A stretch of DNA of 64,000 nucleotides from Dyadobacter chenwenxiniae. GTDB lineage: Bacteria > Bacteroidota > Bacteroidia > Cytophagales > Spirosomataceae. Shown here one piece after another: positions 33,835 to 40,045 of this stretch. Position 1 is the first letter of the stretch. Each line of letters begins with the position of its first letter. A model generated the notes under the pieces. It worked only from the letters and a program-made list of their open reading frames with translations, made no database searches and was not told the origin of the DNA. The stretch covers positions 1,736,001 to 1,800,000 of the forward strand of contig NZ_CP094997.1 of assembly GCF_022869785.1 (NCBI RefSeq). The letters are read 5' to 3'. Position numbers and translations under genes: made by a program.

Positions 33835-35124
33835 TTAACGAACGACGAACCGTTTGGTGACCGTTTGTCCGCCGGACGAAACTTTGTAGTAGTACAATCC
33901 GCTGGGAAACTTATCGACTTGCAGATAATTCAGATTCGTCGCGCCGGAAACCATGCGCTGACCGCGTTGATTAAAGACCTCGACCGTGTAAAGCTGAAAA
34001 TTCGGTGTAAAAACATTGGCTGTTAAAGTCTCGCTGACGGGATTGGGATACAGGTCTACCAGCAGATCCTCGCCAGAAATTTTCGAGAATTCAACGAGTT
34101 TTGCACGCCTGGGGCTCAATTCGAGCACAGCGTGCATCCGCTCTTTCTGGTCATTGGTAAAAACGCTCATGCAGACATCAGGAGAATAATCCATATAATT
34201 CTCAATCATATTCCGCGTCATTGTGCCACGACACTCCGAGAAAACGGGCGTGCAGGAAATGTCCGTCGTTTCGTTTTTGGTAAAAGCAGTTGGTGTATCA
34301 TTGCAATGATCGGTTCCGCAATTCCTATCGCCCCAGATGTGTATCAGCCCCAGCCAATGGCCTACTTCGTGCGTCGTAGTACGGCCAAGGTTGTAAACGG
34401 AGCTGGTAATAGCTGGCGAATTCCTGCCGAAATAGCGAAAGTCAATGATCACACCGTCCGTCAAAGAGCGCAATGCCTCGTCCTCAGCTGTCGACAAGCC
34501 TGCTGTCAGATCGGTCAGCTCGGTTACAACGGGAAACTGGGAGGTTCCTAAATAGCGGTCCGACAACCGGCAAACCCAGATATTCAGGTAACGGTTGGTA
34601 AGCCACGCAGGAGAAATTCCCGCCAGCTCATCTGCATCCGTAATAGGACTGAACTGCTCTTTATCATTAAACGTCCGCACAATGTTCACCAGCTTAAACC
34701 GGATCCCCGTGTCTACGCCCAGCGAATCTGTGTAATAACCCTTATAACCCGAAGCATTACCATAATCTTCATTCAAAACGTCGATCTGGCTCTGGATCTG
34801 GGCATCCGTAATGTTCGCGTTGCCTTGCCCGCCCATTGTGTTATCATCCTTGCTATGAACGACATGCACGACAACCGGAATGGTTATCGTTTCATCCGCG
34901 TTTTTCCGCAAAGACGCCCTGTTTGCTTTGATGCGCGTTTGAATAGCTTCCTCCGACTTCATTCGCAGACTCTGCAAAGCCGGATGTTTGGAAATCATCA
35001 GCGCGTTCAGTTCATCGCTGGCGCAGCGGTTAAGCGGCAAGTTGCTTCCCTGCGCCAGCACGAACGTTTTTGAAATAACAATCAATAAAAGGATCAGCAG
35101 AAGCTTACTGCTCAGATTTGTCAT
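33835..35124 (-). CDS. Secreted zinc metalloprotease (M43 pappalysin type) with T9SS type A sorting domain
   Basis: The start at 35124 (MTNLSSKLLLILLLIVISK) gives a signal peptide; the frame opens at a TTG at 35133. About 429 residues. The zinc motif HEVGHWLGLIHIWGD (about 250) with a downstream NYMDYS methionine-turn region is typical of M43 cytophagalysin/pappalysin proteases. The C-terminal 80 residues start VDLYPNPVSETL and end FPSGLYYYKVSSGGQTVTKR, the type A signal for secretion by the type IX system. The first 20 bases overlap the 3' end of phoH, and comEC starts one base after its stop. Confidence 0.92.
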   Translation of the reverse strand: MTNLSSKLLLILLLIVISKTFVLAQGSNLPLNRCASDELNALMISKHPALQSLRMKSEEAIQTRIKANRASLRKNADETITIPVVVHVVHSKDDNTMGGQGNANITDAQIQSQIDVLNEDYGNASGYKGYYTDSLGVDTGIRFKLVNIVRTFNDKEQFSPITDADELAGISPAWLTNRYLNIWVCRLSDRYLGTSQFPVVTELTDLTAGLSTAEDEALRSLTDGVIIDFRYFGRNSPAITSSVYNLGRTTTHEVGHWLGLIHIWGDRNCGTDHCNDTPTAFTKNETTDISCTPVFSECRGTMTRNMIENYMDYSPDVCMSVFTNDQKERMHAVLELSPRRAKLVEFSKISGEDLLVDLYPNPVSETLTANVFTPNFQLYTVEVFNQRGQRMVSGATNLNYLQVDKFPSGLYYYKVSSGGQTVTKRFVVR

Positions 35125-36052
35125 AAGCTGCAAGAATATCTTTTACCAAACGGTGTCTAACCACATCGGATCCATCCAGCTCTACAAAACTAATCCCCTT
35201 GATCCCTTTCAGGACTGCTAATGAGTCAATTAACCCTGATTTTAAGTTCTTAGGTAAATCGATCTGCGATTTGTCACCGGTAATGATGGCTTTGGAGCTA
35301 GGCCCCATCCTGGTCAGAAACATTTTCATCTGCATCGGCGTAGTGTTTTGCGCTTCGTCAAGCAGAATGAATGCATTGTTCAATGTACGGCCACGCATGT
35401 AGGCCAGCGGCGCGATCTCAATGGTCCGGCTTTCCAGATACAATTTCAGTTTTTCCGGCGCGATCATATCATCCAACGCGTCGTAAATCGGGCGCAGGTA
35501 GGGATCTATTTTTTCTTTTAAATCACCCGGCAAAAAACCCAGGTTTTCGCCAGCCTCAACAGCAGGGCGTGTTATAATGATCTTTCTAACTTCCTTGTTT
35601 TTTAAAGCGCGCACGGCAATGGCCACAGCTGTGTACGTTTTTCCGGTTCCGGCCGGTCCTACCGCAAACACGAGGTCAAACTTCTCGGCTTGCTCCACCA
35701 GTAACTTTTGGTTCGGTGTTTTTGCCTTCACAACCAGCCCCTTGTTGCCGTAAATGATCACATCCGCATCATCTTCTGCACTGGCGACAGGCGACTTTAC
35801 AACGCCATTTAAATAACCCTTCACATTGTCATTCGTAACCTTGCCGTATTTTTGGTAATGGGCTATTAACGAGTCCATTACATCTGTAATACGAATAATT
35901 TCCGGGGCAGTGCCCTGAATGCGGATCTCGTTTCCGCGTGAAATAATTTTGCTTCCAGGGAAAGCGGCTGCAACTTCCTTGATATTCGCATTGTGAATAC
36001 CCAAAAAATCAACCATTGAAACGTCCTCGAGCGTGATGATTTTTTCCAGCAA
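35105..36052 (-). CDS. phoH: PhoH-family ATPase
   Basis: 315 residues. A KH-like N-terminus (IIRITDVMDSLIAHYQK) is followed by the P-loop FAVGPAGTGKTYTAVAIAV (about 130-148), then KIIITRPAVEAGENLGFLPG, IEIAPLAYMRGRTLNNAF and the Walker B FILLDEAQNTTPMQMKMFL, with ITGDKSQIDLP. PhoH proteins are ATPases often linked to RNA metabolism; the exact role is unknown. It is transcribed before the secreted protease and overlaps its first 20 bases. Confidence 0.92.
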   Translation of the reverse strand: MLEKIITLEDVSMVDFLGIHNANIKEVAAAFPGSKIISRGNEIRIQGTAPEIIRITDVMDSLIAHYQKYGKVTNDNVKGYLNGVVKSPVASAEDDADVIIYGNKGLVVKAKTPNQKLLVEQAEKFDLVFAVGPAGTGKTYTAVAIAVRALKNKEVRKIIITRPAVEAGENLGFLPGDLKEKIDPYLRPIYDALDDMIAPEKLKLYLESRTIEIAPLAYMRGRTLNNAFILLDEAQNTTPMQMKMFLTRMGPSSKAIITGDKSQIDLPKNLKSGLIDSLAVLKGIKGISFVELDGSDVVRHRLVKDILAAYDKSEQ

Positions 36053-36259
36053 ATGAATTAAAGTTTAGTGTTTGTCTATTTGTTCTAAAATTTAGTAATA
36101 ATAACCAACAATTGTAAACAAAAGCTGAGAATTACAATTCCGATCTCATTTTTTATAACGAATATTAAACATATTCTGATCAACTCTTTCATTATCAGAG
36201 CCGGACAAAATCAACCGGTTTTTGAAAAAAAATAATTGGCCGAACTTCTCCTTCCTTTC

Positions 36260-36290
36260 TTTCTTACGCGCCCCGGTTTCCTTAACTTTG
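36260..36290 (+). promoter_or_regulatory. Promoter of dnaB
   Basis: TTTC (36260-36263), 19 bases, then TAACTTTG (36283-36290). One base differs from the Bacteroidota TTTG-N19-TAnnTTTG consensus. Only seven bases separate the -7 box from the ATG at 36298, so the transcript is probably leaderless or nearly so. Confidence 0.55.
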
Positions 36291-36297
36291 TGTTAAC

Positions 36298-37911
36298 ATG
36301 GAAAACGACAAGGCACCCGGCAATTTCTCAAAATCAGGATCAAAACAAAGCAATCAGGGGCGCAAGCCAATGGGCACAAGAACACCTGGTATTGATCAGA
36401 CTTTCAGCAAGTTACCTCCTCAGGCGGTGGACGTGGAAGAGGCCGTTCTGGGTGCTTTGATGATTGAAAAAGACGCGCTCACAGCCGTTGCGGATATCTT
36501 GCGGCCAGACAGTTTTTACAAGGAAGCACACGTCCGGATTTACACCGCAATCATCACTCTTTTCGCTGATTCGGAGCCGATTGACATGCTTACCGTCACC
36601 TCCAAACTGCGCAGCACAGGAGAGCTTGAACTGATCGGCGGAGCGCAGTACATTATGGAGCTGACCTCGAAGGTCAACTCGGCTGCCAACATTGAATTTC
36701 ATGCGCGGATCATATCTCAGGCCTTCATCAAGCGAGAGCTGATCAAGGTCGCATCGGAGATTCAGCGCGAAGCTTTTGAAGACACAACTGACGTTTTCAG
36801 ACTGCTGGACAAGACAGAGCAGAGTTTATTCCAGATCTCCGAATCCAACATTAAAAAGAATTACGCGGATATGGGTGCCCTAATGCGTCAGGCATTGGCA
36901 GAGCTCGATCAGAAGAAGAATAATAAAGATGGCCTTACCGGCGTTCCGTCCGGTTTCAGCGCCCTGGACAGGTTGACGTCGGGCTGGCAAAAAACGGAAT
37001 TAATGATCCTGGCGGCCCGTCCCGGTATGGGAAAAACGGCTTTCGTTGTTTCATCGCTGCGAAATGCAGCTGTGGACTTCAACATGCCCGTTGCCATTTT
37101 CTCGCTGGAAATGTCCTCCGTTCAGCTCGTTAATCGTCTGATTTCGGCTGAGGCTGAGATCGACAGTGAAAAAATCAGAAAGGGAAGTCTGGCGCCGCAC
37201 GAATGGGAGCAATTGCACCACCGCATTCACCGCCTGACCAATGCACCCATTTATATTGACGACACCCCTGCCCTATCCATTCTCGAACTGCGTGCGAAAT
37301 GCCGCCGTCTGAAAGCCCAGCACGACATTCAAATGATCGTGATTGACTATCTCCAGCTTATGACCGGGGATACGGGGGGAAAAGGAGCCGGTAACCGTGA
37401 ACAGGAAATTGCAATGATCTCACGTTCACTTAAAAATCTGGCGAAGGAGTTGGATGTGCCCGTTATCGCACTGTCGCAGCTAAGCCGTGCGGTGGAAACG
37501 CGTGGTGGCGAAAAGCGGCCGCAACTTTCAGATTTAAGGGAATCAGGATCGATCGAGCAGGATGCGGATATGGTTCTTTTCTTATATCGACCTGAATATT
37601 ATGGCATTACAGAAGACGAATCTGGCAATTCCGTCGCCGGAATCGGTGAAGTGATCGTCGCTAAAAACCGTGCTGGTTCATTGGATACAGTTCAATTAAG
37701 GTTCATCGGAAAATACACCAAATTCACCGACCTCGATTCACAATTCACACCTGCACCATTCTCGGTGGACCGCCCCATCCAAACCACAAATCCAATCGCC
37801 TCCTTCGAAAGCCAAAGCAAGCCCGCTCCCGCTGGCGGAACGCTGAGGAGCAGGGCAAATGACCTGAGCAATTTTGATTACAAAGGACCAGAAAACGAGC
37901 CGCCGTTCTGA
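36298..37911 (+). CDS. dnaB: Replicative DNA helicase DnaB
   Basis: 537 residues. The N-terminal domain (FSKLPPQAVDVEEAVLGALM, about 38-140) is joined by a linker to the RecA-like ATPase domain: Walker A ARPGMGKTAFVV (about 239-250), VAIFSLEMSSVQLVNRLISA, IYIDDTPALSILELRAKCRR, Walker B MIVIDYLQLM and SQLSRAVETRGGEKRPQLSD. A tail of about 50 residues follows (FSVDRPIQTTNP; GTLRSRANDLSNFDYKGPEN). This tail is duplicated as a fragment downstream (38150-38312). The helicase unwinds DNA at the replication fork. Confidence 0.97.
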   Translation: MENDKAPGNFSKSGSKQSNQGRKPMGTRTPGIDQTFSKLPPQAVDVEEAVLGALMIEKDALTAVADILRPDSFYKEAHVRIYTAIITLFADSEPIDMLTVTSKLRSTGELELIGGAQYIMELTSKVNSAANIEFHARIISQAFIKRELIKVASEIQREAFEDTTDVFRLLDKTEQSLFQISESNIKKNYADMGALMRQALAELDQKKNNKDGLTGVPSGFSALDRLTSGWQKTELMILAARPGMGKTAFVVSSLRNAAVDFNMPVAIFSLEMSSVQLVNRLISAEAEIDSEKIRKGSLAPHEWEQLHHRIHRLTNAPIYIDDTPALSILELRAKCRRLKAQHDIQMIVIDYLQLMTGDTGGKGAGNREQEIAMISRSLKNLAKELDVPVIALSQLSRAVETRGGEKRPQLSDLRESGSIEQDADMVLFLYRPEYYGITEDESGNSVAGIGEVIVAKNRAGSLDTVQLRFIGKYTKFTDLDSQFTPAPFSVDRPIQTTNPIASFESQSKPAPAGGTLRSRANDLSNFDYKGPENEPPF

Positions 37912-37937
37912 GGCCCTTGGGCCTTGGGCATCTCACT

Positions 37938-38009
37938 CCACCCCCGGCCCCTGAAGGGGTGGTGAACATTCGAGTAAAACGTAAAGTCCCCTTTAGGGGA
38001 TTTAGGGGC
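37938..38009. repeat. REP-like GC-rich hairpins, copy 1
   Basis: Two palindromic units: CCACCCC...GGGGTGG around CCCCTGAAGGGG at 37938-37962, and TCCCCTTTAGGGGA followed by TTTAGGGGC at 37986-38009. The same pair recurs in copy 2. Such CCCC-TNNA-GGGG elements are common between genes in related bacteria, by memory. They can also terminate dnaB transcription. Confidence 0.75.
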
Positions 38010-38091
38010 AAACAAGCGCAAAGCAACTCACAACCGCTATCTTTGACAACGCTCAACCTGAAATCAATTGTCAGAGTGAGCGAAGCCGGAC

Positions 38092-38146
38092 TCACTTCCT
38101 TTGCAGCAACGCCACATTCTCCACACGGTGCGTATAGGGAACATAT
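38092..38146 (-). pseudogene. Fragment of the rlmD 3' end
   Basis: On the minus strand this repeats the last codons of rlmD, ending N-V-A-L-L-Q-R-K-stop, with a C/T change that turns the His codon before VENV into Arg and a one-base shift beyond it. It belongs to copy 1 of the duplication and has no gene body in front of it. Confidence 0.85.
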
Positions 38147-38149
38147 TAT

Positions 38150-38312
38150 ACCTGCACCATTCTCGGTGGACCGCCCCATCCAAACCACAAATCCAATCGC
38201 CTCCTTCGAAAGCCAAAGCAAGCCCGCTCCCGCAGGCGGAACGCTGAGGAGCAGGGCAAATGACCTGAGCAATTTTGATTATAAAGGACCGGAAAACGAG
38301 CCGCCGTTCTGA
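38150..38312 (+). pseudogene. Duplicated dnaB tail fragment
   Basis: Encodes the DnaB tail again (starting at PAPFSVDRPIQ and ending NEPPF-stop), identical in protein. Compared with 37749-37911 there are three base changes, all silent (GCT/GCA, TAC/TAT, CCA/CCG). The open frame reaches back to 37917 through repeat sequence, but that part has no domain and is not in the dnaB frame, so I treat this as a fragment. Confidence 0.85.
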
Positions 38313-38482
38313 CGCCCTTGGGCCCTGGGCATCTCAACTCCACCCCCGGCCCCTGAAGGGGTGGTGAACATTCTGGTAACACGCAAAGTCGCCACCGTTC
38401 TGACGTCATCGGTGCCTTGGGCATTCATCTCGGCCCCCGGCCCCTGAAGGGGTGGCGAACATCCAAGTAAAAACGCAAAGTC
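38300..38482. repeat. Inner direct repeat, two units of about 91 bp
   Basis: Units at 38300-38390 and 38391-38482 each begin GCCRCCGTTCTGACG (the very end of dnaB), continue with CTTGGGC...GGGCAT and the CCCCTGAAGGGG hairpin (38340-38364 and 38431-38455) and end ACGCAAAGTC. A related third unit starts at 37899 in copy 1. The unit thus includes the dnaB stop codon each time. Confidence 0.85.
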
Positions 38483-38503
38483 CCCTTCAGGGGATTTAGG
38501 GGC
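38480..38503. repeat. REP-like hairpin next to rlmD, copy 2
   Basis: TCCCCTTCAGGGGA followed by TTTAGGGGC, the partner of 37986-38009. It lies 84 bases beyond the rlmD stop codon and may act in transcript ending. Confidence 0.7.
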
Positions 38504-38586
38504 AAAACAAGCGCAAAGCAACTCACAACCGCTATCTTTGACAACGCTCAACCTGAAATCAATTGTCAGAGTGAGCGTAGCCGGAC

Positions 38587-39984
38587 TCACTTCCTTTGCA
38601 GCAACGCCACATTCTCCACATGGTGCGTATTCGGGAACATATCAACCGGCTGCACCTTAGTCACCTCGTAATCCTCGGACATTAGCGCGAGGTCACGCGC
38701 TTGCGTAGCCGTATTGCAACTTACGTATACAATGCGGTCTGGTGCTGCCTTCAGGATCGTTTCTACCACAGGCTGATCCATTCCTGCCCGGGGCGGGTCG
38801 GTAATGATAACGTCGGGCCTCCCATGCTCTTGAAGGAAGTCCTCGTTCATGATCCTGCGCATGTCACCCGCGAAAAAGGATGTGTTCGTGATGCCATTCA
38901 ATTCTGAGTTCTTTCTGGCGTCTTGCACAGCGGCTTCAACATACTCAACGCCAACTACTTTTTTCGCCCGACGCGCTACAAAATTGGCAATGGTTCCGGT
39001 TCCGGTGTAAAGGTCATACACCGATTCATTGCCTGTCAACCCGGCAAATTCCCTTGTTACGCTGAAAAGCTGGTAAGCCTGTTCGGAATTGGTTTGATAA
39101 AATGATTTAGGACCAACCAGAAAAGTCAGGTCTTCCATCGTCTCGCGGATGGCAGTTTCGCCTGCATAATGGATCACTTCCTGATCCTGGTAGGAATCAT
39201 TTCCTTTCAAATTAACAATGTAATTGAGTGATGTGATTTCACTGTGTGTCTTGTGCAAATACTGCATCACCTGCTCGATGGCTTCATCGTTCTGTTCGCC
39301 GAACTGCACGATAACCATCACATCGCCCGAATTGGCCGTCCTGACTACCAAGTTTCGAAGTGTTCCCACATTAAACTTCACATCATAGTAAGGAATATTA
39401 TGCAACTCACCGAAATGATGCAACGAATTGCGGATCGTGTTGGAAGGATCAGGTTGCAAATGGCAATGATCAACCGTAAATATTTTATCAAAACGTTTCG
39501 GCACGTGAAAACCGAGCGCATGTTTGGTAAATTTCGCACCGGAATCCAATTGATCTTTCGTCAGCCAGCGCCAGTTTGAAAAGGTAAATTCAAGTTTGTT
39601 GCGGTAATATTCCGTTTTCGGAGCTGCAATAATCTCATTAATACCGACATTTTTAATGTGCCCGATCCGCTGGAAATGGTCAACAACCTGTTGTCTTTTG
39701 AATTTCAGCTGATGCTCATAAGCAATGTGTTGCCATTTGCAGCCACCGCATACAACGTTATGCAGACAATATGGGTCTGTCCTGAGAGGCGAGTACGAAT
39801 GGATTTTGGTAACGATCGCCTCCTTTAATTTTTTCTTGGTTTTAACAACTTGTAAATCAACTATGTCACCGGGAGCCACATTTCCTTCTACAAATATTAC
39901 GCCGTCTTCTGATTTAAATATACATTTGCCTTCTGCCGCAAAATCGGTAATTTCAACGTATTCATACTTGATATTCTTAACCAT
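38587..39984 (-). CDS. rlmD: 23S rRNA (uracil-5-)-methyltransferase, RlmD/RumA type
   Basis: 465 residues. An N-terminal TRAM domain (VEITDFAAEGKCIFKSEDGV) is followed by an iron-sulphur motif DPYCLHNVVCGGCKWQH (about 72-88), the SAM site VYDLYTGTGTIANFVARRAK, DPPRAGMDQPVVETIL and the catalytic cysteine in IVYVSCNTATQARDLAL (about 416). It makes m5U in 23S rRNA (U1939 or U747; which is not decidable here). Its last codons are duplicated in the adjoining tandem repeat. Confidence 0.93.
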   Translation of the reverse strand: MVKNIKYEYVEITDFAAEGKCIFKSEDGVIFVEGNVAPGDIVDLQVVKTKKKLKEAIVTKIHSYSPLRTDPYCLHNVVCGGCKWQHIAYEHQLKFKRQQVVDHFQRIGHIKNVGINEIIAAPKTEYYRNKLEFTFSNWRWLTKDQLDSGAKFTKHALGFHVPKRFDKIFTVDHCHLQPDPSNTIRNSLHHFGELHNIPYYDVKFNVGTLRNLVVRTANSGDVMVIVQFGEQNDEAIEQVMQYLHKTHSEITSLNYIVNLKGNDSYQDQEVIHYAGETAIRETMEDLTFLVGPKSFYQTNSEQAYQLFSVTREFAGLTGNESVYDLYTGTGTIANFVARRAKKVVGVEYVEAAVQDARKNSELNGITNTSFFAGDMRRIMNEDFLQEHGRPDVIITDPPRAGMDQPVVETILKAAPDRIVYVSCNTATQARDLALMSEDYEVTKVQPVDMFPNTHHVENVALLQRK

Positions 39985-40045
39985 ATTTCTTTTTTAATTT
40001 CTAATTCCAAATCCTATCGGATAAATTCTACTCCCTTGTCAAGCC

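Larger units (their letters stand above)
37749..38642. repeat. Tandem duplication across the dnaB/rlmD 3' ends
   Basis: Copy 1 spans 37749-38146 and copy 2 38150-38642 (period about 401 bases at the left end). Each holds the last 54 dnaB codons, a GC-rich repeat spacer and the last rlmD codons. Copy 2 is about 95 bases longer because of an inner duplication (38300-38482). The junction reads ACATATTATACCTGCACC. CTGCACC occurs at both the dnaB (37751) and rlmD (38650) boundaries, so short homology may have guided the event. Confidence 0.92.

Noticed and set aside
37917..38312. Open frame of 131 codons ending with the DnaB tail
   Set aside because: Its first part reads through the repeat spacer in a frame that differs from dnaB and has no domain. 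Only the duplicated dnaB tail (38150-38312) is meaningful, so it is not a stop-codon read-through or an extension of DnaB.
37745..38590. Minus-strand open frames in the dnaB-rlmD spacer
   Set aside because: They are shadows produced by the duplicated GC-rich sequence, show repeated peptides only because the DNA is repeated, and have no recognisable domain.
37749..38642. CRISPR-like array
   Set aside because: The repeats are long, unequal and contain gene ends. There are no regular short repeats with unique spacers and no cas genes.
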